Part shown: piece after piece, positions 50,620 to 57,888 of the stretch
How positions within the stretch are numbered: position 1 is the stretch's first letter
How the letters are laid out: each line of letters begins with the position of its first letter
Source: Nocardioides sp. zg-DK7169
GTDB lineage: Bacteria > Actinomycetota > Actinomycetes > Propionibacteriales > Nocardioidaceae
Direction: 5' to 3'
DNA length: 64,000 bases
NCBI RefSeq assembly: GCF_013155365.1
Contig: NZ_JABJRA010000011.1
Location: 1-64,000, forward strand
Translations under genes and position numbers: made by a program
The notes under the pieces: model-generated
Database searches by the model: none
Told to the model about the DNA's origin: nothing
What the model saw: the letters and a program-made list of their open reading frames with translations, nothing else

Positions 50620-52122
50620 GTGGCCCTCACCTCGCTCTGGCAGGACCGGCACCCACGCACGTCGAGCGAGGCCGGTGGTCCCCCGGTCCTCGAGGGCGAG
50701 CACGACGTGGTGGTCATCGGCGGCGGCCTCACCGGCGTCGTGACCGCCCTCCTCCTGGCCCGCGCGGGCCGCTCGGTGCTCCTCGCCGAGGCCGAGCACC
50801 TCGGCGCGGTCACCACCGGGCGCAGCACCGCGAAGGTGAGCCTGCTGCAGGGCACGCAGTACTCGCGCATCGCCCACCGCCACCCGGCGAGCGTGCTGCG
50901 CGACTACGCGGAGGCCAACCGCGAGGCCCAGGCCTGGCTGGTGCGGTTCTGCGAGGACCACGGCGTGGGGGTGCAGCACCGCCCGGCGTACACCTACGCG
51001 CACGGTGCCAAGGGCGAGCAGTCCCTGCGCGCGGAGCTCGACGCGACCCGCCGTGCCGGGCTGGAGACCGAGTGGGTCGACGACGTGCCGCTCCCCTACC
51101 CCACCCGCGGGGCGGTCCTGCTCCTCGAGCAGGCGCAGGTGGACCCGTGCGAGCTGCTCGACGCGCTGGCCCGCGAGGCCGTCGCGCACGGCGTCCGGAT
51201 CCTCGAGGGGGTGCGGGTACGCCGGGTCACCGGTGGCGGCCCGGTGCGCGTCGTCTCCGACCAGGGCACCGCGACCGCGGACCGCGTCGTGGTGGCGACC
51301 AACATGCCCATCCTCGACCGTGGCGGGTTCTTCGCCCGGATGCACCCGAGCCGCTCCTACGGCCTCGCGCTGCGCACGCCCGTCCAGCCGGTCGACGGCA
51401 TGTACCTCTCCGCCGACTCGCCCTCGCGCTCGCTGCGCGACGTCCCCGGCCTCGACGGCTCCTCGCTGCTGCTCGTCGGCGGCAACGGTCACAAGGTGGG
51501 CGCACCGGTCTCGGAGCAGGCCCGCATCGACGGGCTCCGGGAATGGACCGCCCAGTGGTTCCCCGACGCCGAGGAGACGCACGCCTGGTCGGCCCAGGAC
51601 TACGTCCCCCACCACGCCCTCCCGTTCGCTGGGCCGGTCCTGCCCGGCAGCGAGCAGATCCTGGTGGCCGGCGGCTACTCCAAGTGGGGCATGACCAACG
51701 GGGTCGCCGCCGCGCTCGCCCTGACCGGGCGGATCCTCGGCGGGCGCATGGCGTGGGGCCAGGTCTTCGAGCCGTGGCGCTTCCGCGAGCTGACCGGGCT
51801 CCTGGACTCCGCCCGCCTCAACGGCGAGGTCGGCCTGGAGATGGCCGGCGGCTGGCTGCGCCCGGTCCGGCACCCGGGCACCGGTCCCGCGCTCGCCGAG
51901 GGCGAGGGCGAGGTCCGCCTGGACCGGCCGGGAGCACCGAGCGCCCTGTCGCGGGTCGACGGCACCGAGCGACGGGTCTCGGCGGTGTGCAGCCACCTCA
52001 AGGGCGTGGTCCGGTGGAACGACGCGGAGAAGAGCTGGGACTGCCCCCTGCACGGCTCGCGCTTCGGCCCGGACGGCGAGGTGCTCGAGGGACCCGCGAC
52101 CTGCGGGCTGGGTCAGCGGTGA
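50620..52122 (+). CDS. FAD-dependent oxidoreductase with C-terminal Rieske domain
   Basis: A 500-residue protein. The N-terminal FAD-binding motif VVVIGGGLTGV (31-40) begins a DAO-type amine-oxidase fold (about 25-385). The C-terminal Rieske [2Fe-2S] domain has ligands Cys457/His459 (CSH) and Cys475/His478 (CPLH). Similar gene products follow catalase or BrkB genes in many actinobacteria and may act in redox stress, though substrates are unknown. GTG 50620 follows AAGGAGAT. The usual second half of the domain ends soon after CPLH, with a short tail. Confidence 0.9.
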   Translation: MALTSLWQDRHPRTSSEAGGPPVLEGEHDVVVIGGGLTGVVTALLLARAGRSVLLAEAEHLGAVTTGRSTAKVSLLQGTQYSRIAHRHPASVLRDYAEANREAQAWLVRFCEDHGVGVQHRPAYTYAHGAKGEQSLRAELDATRRAGLETEWVDDVPLPYPTRGAVLLLEQAQVDPCELLDALAREAVAHGVRILEGVRVRRVTGGGPVRVVSDQGTATADRVVVATNMPILDRGGFFARMHPSRSYGLALRTPVQPVDGMYLSADSPSRSLRDVPGLDGSSLLLVGGNGHKVGAPVSEQARIDGLREWTAQWFPDAEETHAWSAQDYVPHHALPFAGPVLPGSEQILVAGGYSKWGMTNGVAAALALTGRILGGRMAWGQVFEPWRFRELTGLLDSARLNGEVGLEMAGGWLRPVRHPGTGPALAEGEGEVRLDRPGAPSALSRVDGTERRVSAVCSHLKGVVRWNDAEKSWDCPLHGSRFGPDGEVLEGPATCGLGQR

Positions 52123-52239
52123 ACGACGGGCCTTCGATGGGATTGAGATGAGCCGATTCCTCATCCTGACGGGTGGTTTTTGGGAGCAACGACGTTTGCC
52201 GGACCCGCATCCGGGGCACAAGTAGTCCAGTCACACGCT

Positions 52240-52275
52240 CGCCCCCGCCGGACTCACGCAGCTCCGACGGGGGCG
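52240..52275. terminator. Terminator between convergent FAD-Rieske and acetyltransferase genes
   Basis: CGCCCCCGCCGGA (52240-52252) and TCCGACGGGGGCG (52263-52275) pair with a single mismatch around a 10-nt loop. The rest of 52123-52324 shows no gene. Confidence 0.65.
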
Positions 52276-52324
52276 TCGTGTTGTCCGGGCCCGGTTCGGT
52301 GCGGTGCCAGACACCGGGGCCGGG

Positions 52325-52924
52325 TCAGTCGATCGGGCGCACCACCCGGGCCGGGTTGCCCACGGCGACCACCCGCGGCGGCAGGTCGCGCGTCACCACC
52401 GCGCCCGCGCCGACGACGGTGTCCGCGCCGATCGTCACGCCGGGGCAGACCACCACGCCGCCGCCGAGCCACACGTTGTCGCCGATCACGATCGGCAGCG
52501 CGGCCTCCCACTTCGCCCGGCGCAGGTCCGGGTCGACGGGGTGCGTGGGCGTGAGCAGCTGCACGTTCGGACCGATCATCACGTCGGCCCCGATCGTGAT
52601 CGGGGCGACGTCGAGGGCCATCAGCCCGAAGTTGGCGAACGTGCGCGCTCCGACGCTGATCTGGGCGCCGTAGTCGACGTACAGGGGCGGGCGGAGCTCC
52701 ACGTCGTTCCCGAGCGCGCCGAGCAGCTGCTCGAGCAGCCGGCGCCGCAGCGGGCGCTGCCGGCTCGTGGTGGCGTTGTACGCCGCGGTCAGGTCCTGCG
52801 CGCGGTCGGCCGCCTCGACGAGCTCGGGGTCGTCGGCGAGGTAGAGGTCGCCGGCGAGCATCCGCTCGCGCATCGAGCGCGGGTCGTCCTCGGGTCCGCT
52901 CGCGCCGGACCGGGGCTGGCTCAC
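52325..52924 (-). CDS. Maltose/galactoside O-acetyltransferase-like (left-handed beta-helix)
   Basis: A 199-residue hexapeptide-repeat acetyltransferase. It begins with an N-terminal maltose-acetyltransferase helical region (RMLAGDLYLADDPELVEA), then hexad repeats (ITIGADVMIGPNVQLLTPTHPVD with the catalytic His, IVIGDNVWLGGG, VTIGADTVVGAGAVVT). It transfers acetyl from acetyl-CoA to a sugar hydroxyl. GTG 52924 overlaps the stop of the 48-residue gene upstream, so they are coupled. Confidence 0.9.
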   Translation of the reverse strand: MSQPRSGASGPEDDPRSMRERMLAGDLYLADDPELVEAADRAQDLTAAYNATTSRQRPLRRRLLEQLLGALGNDVELRPPLYVDYGAQISVGARTFANFGLMALDVAPITIGADVMIGPNVQLLTPTHPVDPDLRRAKWEAALPIVIGDNVWLGGGVVVCPGVTIGADTVVGAGAVVTRDLPPRVVAVGNPARVVRPID

Positions 52925-53067
52925 GTCGCGATGAACAGGATCTGCTCGCGGTCGTACTCCATCCCGGGGTGCTCCTGCGCGAGGTGCTCCTGGGTGCGGG
53001 CGACGAGCTCGTCCTCGTCGGCACCGGTCACCGTCGTGCCGCACGGGCAGGTCAGTCGTGTCTTCAT
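52921..53067 (-). CDS. DUF1059-like small protein
   Basis: A 48-residue protein with an N-terminal LTCPCGTTV (Cys-x-Cys) and a helix DELVARTQEHLAQEHPG, matching the short DUF1059 pattern. Its TGA overlaps the acetyltransferase GTG. A -10 box TAGGGT (53074-53079) lies 6 nt before ATG 53067, so it is the leaderless first gene of this short operon. Function unknown. Confidence 0.75.
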   Translation of the reverse strand: MKTRLTCPCGTTVTGADEDELVARTQEHLAQEHPGMEYDREQILFIAT

Positions 53068-53076
53068 GCGGGGACC

Positions 53077-53940
53077 CTACGGGCCCGGGTGCCCTGCTGT
53101 CTCGCGTGCGAGCTCGGCCCAGACCACCTTGCCGTCCTCGGAGCGGTCGATGCCCCACGACGCCGACATCGCGGCGACCAGGAGCATTCCGCGCCCGCCC
53201 TCACGGGTCGCGCTGTGCGGCTGGGGCTCGGGGGTGCCCCGGCCGCCGTCGCCGACCTCGATGCGCACGGTGGTGGGGTTCAGGGAGAGCCGCACGAGGA
53301 AGGACGAGCGGGCGTGGTTGATCGCGTTGGTGGCGAGCTCGGAGACCACGAGGCACGCCTCGTCGTGGAGGTGCTCGAGGTCCCAGGTCGCCAGCGTGCT
53401 GCGCACCAGCGAGCGCGCCTCGCGCACGCTGGCGAGGTCCTGGGGCAGGTCGAGCTCCGCGGTCTGCGCCCGCGAGGGCCGCGCGGGCCGCCCCGCGGCC
53501 ACCACCAGGTCCACGAGGTAGTCGATGTCCTCGTTCTTCACCACGTAGCCGGCGGCGTGCTGCTCGTACCACGCGACGTCGGCGGCGTGCGGGTCCGCAC
53601 CCGAGAACACGACGACCTGCATCTCAGGCGCAGCCTCGCGCACCGAGGTCAGCACCGCCCGGCCGGCGAGGTCGGGCAGGCCCAGGTCGAGGACCACCAC
53701 GTCGGGCTGGAGCCGGCGGACCAGGGCGACCGCCTCCTCGCCGCTACCGGTCTCCGCGAGGACCTCGAAGCCGCCGCGCAGGCGCAGGGCCAGCCGGACC
53801 AGGCGGCGGGTCTCCGGGGAGTCGTCGACCAGGACGACCCGGATCGGGTCCGTCGCGCCGGCGCCCGGCCCTCCGCTGCGCTGCGGGCGCACCCTGCCGT
53901 TCGCCTCGCCGTCCACGGCGCCGTTCAGGTCGCTGGTCAT
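53077..53940 (-). CDS. Receiver fused to RsbW-like ATPase (anti-sigma-type kinase)
   Basis: A 287-residue fusion. A receiver (about 33-150) has Asp39/Asp40, phospho-acceptor Asp85 (VVLDLGLPD), Ser113 and Lys135. A GHKL ATPase of the RsbW/SpoIIAB type (about 165-285) has N-box ELATNAINHA (Glu201, Asn205), G1 VGDGGRG and G2 GGRGMLL. RsbW-type kinases phosphorylate STAS antagonists and may bind sigma factors. The receiver could gate this activity. Its start overlaps the hybrid kinase stop by 4 nt. No DNA-binding domain is present. Confidence 0.9.
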   Translation of the reverse strand: MTSDLNGAVDGEANGRVRPQRSGGPGAGATDPIRVVLVDDSPETRRLVRLALRLRGGFEVLAETGSGEEAVALVRRLQPDVVVLDLGLPDLAGRAVLTSVREAAPEMQVVVFSGADPHAADVAWYEQHAAGYVVKNEDIDYLVDLVVAAGRPARPSRAQTAELDLPQDLASVREARSLVRSTLATWDLEHLHDEACLVVSELATNAINHARSSFLVRLSLNPTTVRIEVGDGGRGTPEPQPHSATREGGRGMLLVAAMSASWGIDRSEDGKVVWAELARETAGHPGP

Positions 53941-55874
53941 CGCGCCGCCCCGTCGAGCGAGCCGGTCTCGCGGGCCCCGGTTGCGCCGTCGCGCGGGAGC
54001 TCGAGCACGAACGCCCCGTCGTCGACGCGGTACGTCGCGTCGCCGCCGTGGGCGCGGGCGATCTCCCGCACGATGTGCAGCCCCAGGCCGGTCCCCTTCG
54101 CGGAGCCCGTGGCGAAGCGGCCGAACAGCCGCGGCACCATCTCGGGGTCGACGCCCCCACCGGCGTCGGTCACGGCGATCTCGACGGTCTCGGTGCGGGG
54201 GGTGACGTGCACGCGTACCGGTGCCCGACCATGGCGCAACGCGTTGGTGACGAGGTTGTCCATGGCCTGCGTCAGCCTTCCCGGATCGGCGAGAACAGCG
54301 GCGTCCTCTCCCTCGAGGACCACCTCGGCCTGAGGATCCCGCTTCGCCCGCGCCGCCGCAAGTCCCCGCAGGTGACGCAGCACCTCGACCCGCTGGGGTC
54401 GCAGGTCCAGCGCCTGGGCCTGGGCGCGCGAGACCGTGAGCAGGTCGGTGAGCAGTCGGTCCAGCTGGGTCGCACTGTCGACCATGCCCTGGAGCAGCGA
54501 GGCCCGCTCGTCCTCGAGCAGCTCCGCCCAGTGCCGTTGCAGCATCTCCGCCGACATCCCGACGGTGCCCAGCGGGCCGCGCAGCTCGTGCGCGGTGACC
54601 GCCAGGAACCGGGCCTGCTCGTCGGCGACCTTCTTCAACCGCTCATTGGCCTCCGCGAGGGCGCGCGCCGATCGCTCCTGGCTCTCGAGGAAGGCGTGGC
54701 GCTCGGTGACGTCGCGGGTGACCTTCGCGAACCCCACCAGGGTGCCGGTCTCGTCGTGCACGGCGGTGATCGTCACCTGCGCCCAGAAGCGGCTGCCGTC
54801 CTTCCGGACGCGCCACCCCTCCTCCTCATAGCGGCCGTGCTCCACGGCCAGCTCCAGCTCCCGCTCGGGGTGCCCCGAGGCCTGGACCTCGGGCGGGTAG
54901 AACGTGCGGAAGTGCCGGCCGATGATCTCCTCGGCCGTGTACCCCTTGGTGCGGGCCGCGCCGGCGTTCCAGCTCGCGATGTGGCCGTCGACGTCGAGCA
55001 TGAAGATCGCGTAGTCCTGCACGGTCTCCACCAGCAGCCGGAAGCGCTGCTCGCTGTCGCGCAGGGCCTCGTCGGCCGCCCGCTGGCGGGTCAGGTCCTG
55101 GACCTGGACCAGCACGTAGAGCGGGCGCCCGCGCGCGTCGCGCACCGGCGTGACGGTGGCCTGGAGGCGGCGCGCCGGGGCGCCGACGACGCCGTGGCCG
55201 AACTCGACCACGTCCTCGCCTCCCTCCACCACCCGCACGAGCGCTCGCGCGAGACCCCGGCGCCCCACGTCGACGAGGTCGGCGTACGGGCGCCCGACCA
55301 GGGAGGCCAGGTCGCGGTCGAGGAGATGGGCCAGGCTCGCGTTGGCGCGCACGACGCGGCCGGAGAGCGTGAGCGTCGCCATCCCGATGGCGGCGTCGTC
55401 GAACACCTCCCGGAAGCGCTCGACGTGCTGCGCGAGGACCGGCTCCACATGCGGTGCCTCGCTCGACGCGCTCGGCCGGTCACGGCCCAGCGCGGCCAGC
55501 AGCTCGTGGGGCAGGGTGTCCAGGCTCGAGGACTTCTGGAGGTACCGAGCGGCGCCGAGCTCCAGCGCCCGGTCGGCCAGGCCGTGCTCCTCGAAGCCGG
55601 AGAACATCACCACTGTGGTGTGAGGCGAGGCCTCGCGCACGTCGGGCAGCGCCTGGATCCCGTCGACCTCGGGCATGGAGACGTCCATCAGGAGGAGGTC
55701 CGGATGGTGCTCGCGAACGAGCTCGACGGCCTGGCGCCCGTTCGACCCCTCACCGACCACGTCGAAGTGCTCGGAGACCCGCAGCCGGGCGCGGACCAGC
55801 GCGCGCAGCTCGGCGGCGTCGTCGACCACGACGACCGTCGGTCGCGGCGTCGCGGCGAGGGGCGCAGTCGGCAT
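53937..55874 (-). CDS. Histidine kinase with N-terminal receiver and two PAS domains
   Basis: A 645-residue soluble kinase: receiver (about 12-128; Asp64, Ser92, Lys114), PAS (about 150-265), second PAS/PAC (about 275-400; WNAGAARTKGYTAEEIIGRHF), HisKA with His near 429 (TAHELRGPLG) and HATPase (NALRHG, DAGGGVD, GTGLGLHIV). The receiver sits N-terminally, so another kinase may phosphorylate it. No membrane helix is visible. A GGGTAC box lies just before ATG 55874. The coupled downstream gene encodes the receiver-ATPase fusion, its likely phosphotransfer partner. Confidence 0.9.
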   Translation of the reverse strand: MPTAPLAATPRPTVVVVDDAAELRALVRARLRVSEHFDVVGEGSNGRQAVELVREHHPDLLLMDVSMPEVDGIQALPDVREASPHTTVVMFSGFEEHGLADRALELGAARYLQKSSSLDTLPHELLAALGRDRPSASSEAPHVEPVLAQHVERFREVFDDAAIGMATLTLSGRVVRANASLAHLLDRDLASLVGRPYADLVDVGRRGLARALVRVVEGGEDVVEFGHGVVGAPARRLQATVTPVRDARGRPLYVLVQVQDLTRQRAADEALRDSEQRFRLLVETVQDYAIFMLDVDGHIASWNAGAARTKGYTAEEIIGRHFRTFYPPEVQASGHPERELELAVEHGRYEEEGWRVRKDGSRFWAQVTITAVHDETGTLVGFAKVTRDVTERHAFLESQERSARALAEANERLKKVADEQARFLAVTAHELRGPLGTVGMSAEMLQRHWAELLEDERASLLQGMVDSATQLDRLLTDLLTVSRAQAQALDLRPQRVEVLRHLRGLAAARAKRDPQAEVVLEGEDAAVLADPGRLTQAMDNLVTNALRHGRAPVRVHVTPRTETVEIAVTDAGGGVDPEMVPRLFGRFATGSAKGTGLGLHIVREIARAHGGDATYRVDDGAFVLELPRDGATGARETGSLDGAAR

Positions 55875-55959
55875 GGCGTGAAAGGTACCCGGTGACGGGC
55901 CAGGTTCATGCTCCCCGCCCGAGGGGAGATCCGTCACCCCCGAAACCCGACTGGTTGGA

Positions 55960-55983
55960 GTTTCAACACGGTTCGGCGGGGAT
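55960..55983 (+). promoter_or_regulatory. Candidate SigB-type promoter of the sigma-factor gene
   Basis: GTTT (55960-55963), a 14-nt spacer and GGGGAT (55978-55983) resemble the SigB/SigF consensus GTTT-N14-16-GGGTAT. The predicted transcription start is within a few nt of ATG 55995, suggesting autoregulation of the sigma factor. One -10 position deviates from consensus. Confidence 0.45.
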
Positions 55984-55994
55984 AGGTACCTCTC

Positions 55995-56795
55995 ATGAGT
56001 ACCGGAGCGATGCACCGACAGGCGCCGGACCACGTCCGGCGCGAACGAACCGCCACCCTCCTCGCCCAGGCCGCGGAGGCCGACACCGGCGAGCGTGAAG
56101 AACTGCTGAACGAGGTCGTCGTTCTGAACATCCAGGTCGCGCACGCCGTGGCGCGGCGCTTCCGCAACCGCGGAGTCCCGCTGGAGGACCTCGAGCAGGT
56201 CGCCTGCTGCGCCCTGGTGCGTGCCGCGTCGAAGTTCGACGTGTCCCAGGACCGCGACTTCCTGTCCTACGCCGTGCCCACGATGAGCGGCGAGCTGAAG
56301 CGCTACTTCCGCGACCACGGATGGACCGTGCGGCCGCCGCGCCGCATCCAGGAGATCCACTCCAAGGTGGTCGCCCTGCACCGATCGGGCATGGAGGACG
56401 GGCGTCCCGCCACCGCCCAGGACATCGCCGACGCGCTGGACATCCCGGTCACCGACGTCCGTGAGGCGCTGGAGACCCAGGGCTGCTTCCAGCCCGCGTC
56501 CCTCGACTACACGCTGCACGAGGACGGCGACATGACCGTCGGCGACCTGCTCAGCAGCGACGACGAGAGCGAGCGCGAGGCCCTCGAGGCGCGGGTGATG
56601 CTCCAGCCGGTCGTGCGCCGTCTCTCCGAGCGCGACCGCCGGATCCTGCACCTGCGCTTCGCCGAGGACTGCACCCAGGCCCAGATCGGCGAGGAGCTCG
56701 GCGTCACCCAGATGCAGGTCTCCCGCCTGCTGAGCCGGATCCTCGACGGCCTGCGCGAGGACCTCGCCGTCGACGAGCTCGTCGACGGACGCTGA
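55995..56795 (+). CDS. SigB/SigF/SigG family RNA polymerase sigma factor (first paralogue)
   Basis: A 266-residue group 3 sigma factor. Region 2 contains RRFRNRGVPLEDLEQVACCAL and the core-binding SYAVPTMSGELKRYFRDHGW; region 3 PPRRIQEIHSKV; region 4 LSERDRRILHLRFAED followed by the HTH TQAQIGEELGVTQMQVSRLLSRIL. It directs general-stress transcription and is normally held by an RsbW-type kinase. Adjacent partner-switching genes fit. An alternative ATG lies at 56010. Confidence 0.93.
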   Translation: MSTGAMHRQAPDHVRRERTATLLAQAAEADTGEREELLNEVVVLNIQVAHAVARRFRNRGVPLEDLEQVACCALVRAASKFDVSQDRDFLSYAVPTMSGELKRYFRDHGWTVRPPRRIQEIHSKVVALHRSGMEDGRPATAQDIADALDIPVTDVREALETQGCFQPASLDYTLHEDGDMTVGDLLSSDDESEREALEARVMLQPVVRRLSERDRRILHLRFAEDCTQAQIGEELGVTQMQVSRLLSRILDGLREDLAVDELVDGR

Positions 56796-56834
56796 GGTCC
56801 AGCCACTCCCCCACCAGCAACACCAGGACACCAG

Positions 56835-56867
56835 CAGCAGCGCCGGCCCCTCGGGCCGGCGCTGCTG
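56835..56867 (+). terminator. Terminator after the first sigma-factor gene
   Basis: Perfect 15-bp arms CAGCAGCGCCGGCCC (56835-56849) and GGGCCGGCGCTGCTG (56853-56867) with a 3-nt loop, 39 nt after the stop codon. Confidence 0.8.
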
Positions 56868-56908
56868 GCGTTCCGGGACAGTACGACGGGGACGCTAGCC
56901 TCGGGCCC

Positions 56909-57394
56909 ATGCCGCGCCTGCTCGTCGTCCAGCACGCCCCCACCCCGACCGTGCAGCGTCTCGCCGACGCCGTCGTCGCGGGCACTCGCGACGAGGCGAT
57001 CGAGGGGGTGGAGGTGATCGTGCGCGACGCGTTGGCGGCCAGCGCGGAGGACGTTCTCGAGGCCGACGGCTACCTGCTCGGCACCCCCGCCAACTTCGGC
57101 TACATGTCCGGGGCGCTCAAGCACTTCTTCGACTCGACCTTCCACCAGGCCGGCGGCGCGCTCAGCGAGGACGGCTCAGCGGCCCGCGGCGGCGGACGGC
57201 GTCCCTACGGGCTGTGGGTGCACGGGCGCTACGACACCACCGGGGCGGTGCGCTCCGTGGAGGCCATCGCGGGGGCTCTGCCCTGGACGCGCTCAGCGCC
57301 GGTGCTGGAGGTCCTGGGCGACGTCACCGAGGAGCACCTCGCCGCGGCGTACGACCTCGGAGGCACGATCGCCGCCCTGCTCGCCACGACCTGA
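56909..57394 (+). CDS. NAD(P)H-dependent FMN reductase/flavodoxin-like protein
   Basis: A 161-residue flavodoxin-fold protein. After the first strand (LLVVQHAPTPTVQRLADAV), LGTPANFGYMSGALKHFFDST is the typical flavin-binding loop of WrbA/NADPH-dependent FMN reductases. It probably reduces quinones or supplies reduced flavin under stress. A -10 box TAGCCT (56896-56901) 7 nt before ATG 56909 indicates a leaderless transcript. It sits inside the stress island. Confidence 0.85.
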   Translation: MPRLLVVQHAPTPTVQRLADAVVAGTRDEAIEGVEVIVRDALAASAEDVLEADGYLLGTPANFGYMSGALKHFFDSTFHQAGGALSEDGSAARGGGRRPYGLWVHGRYDTTGAVRSVEAIAGALPWTRSAPVLEVLGDVTEEHLAAAYDLGGTIAALLATT

Positions 57395-57434
57395 GGCCGA
57401 GCGAGCGGGCGGCGGGGGACCTGTCCGGCGAGCG

Positions 57435-57782
57435 TCAGGCGACGACGGAGGGCCCGGAGGGCGCGGAGTCGTCGCCGTCCAGCGAGGTGACGTAGGGCAG
57501 CGCGCAGACGAGCAGCACTCGCTGGGCGATCGTGCCGGGCTCGGCCACCAGCGTCAGGGTGGTGCCGTTCTGCTCCGCGGTGCGCAGTGCGGTGACCAGC
57601 ACGCTGACCGCGACGCTCGGCAGGTAGTCCGCGTCGCTCAGGTCGATGTGCAGGGGGATCGTGTAGTCCTCGGTGTGCTCACGTACTGCGTTGCGCAGCG
57701 CGATCACGGCATATTCGTCCACCGAGCCACTGACCGTGAGCACGCCGGAACTGATGGTTGCCGAGAAGGGCCTCTCTTCCAT
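57435..57782 (-). CDS. STAS-domain anti-sigma factor antagonist
   Basis: A 115-residue STAS protein like RsbV/SpoIIAA. The phospho-acceptor Ser is expected within DYLPSVAVSVLVTAL, after the strand LHIDLSDAD. When dephosphorylated such proteins bind an RsbW-type kinase and free the sigma factor. A -10 box TAGGGT (57790-57795) lies 7 nt before ATG 57782, with a TGACTT -35-like element 17 nt upstream of it. The PP2C protein upstream on the same strand could dephosphorylate it. Confidence 0.88.
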   Translation of the reverse strand: MEERPFSATISSGVLTVSGSVDEYAVIALRNAVREHTEDYTIPLHIDLSDADYLPSVAVSVLVTALRTAEQNGTTLTLVAEPGTIAQRVLLVCALPYVTSLDGDDSAPSGPSVVA

Positions 57783-57807
57783 GCCCTTGACCCTAGGGGG
57801 TGCAGAC

Positions 57808-57854
57808 CCGAAAAGTCATTCGGGGGCCTCACCCCTACGGGCGAAAGAGCCCCC
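57808..57854 (-). other. Intergenic stem-loops between PP2C and STAS genes
   Basis: CCCGAA/TTCGGG (57808-57825 region) and GGGGGC/GCCCCC (57822-57827 with 57849-57854) are overlapping, mutually exclusive stems between the end of the PP2C gene and the STAS promoter. They could be a terminator for the upstream gene. The arrangement is not one I recognise as a known RNA family. Confidence 0.35.
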
Positions 57855-57888
57855 AAAGGCGCAGGTGGGCCGGATTCTCAGCGACGTC

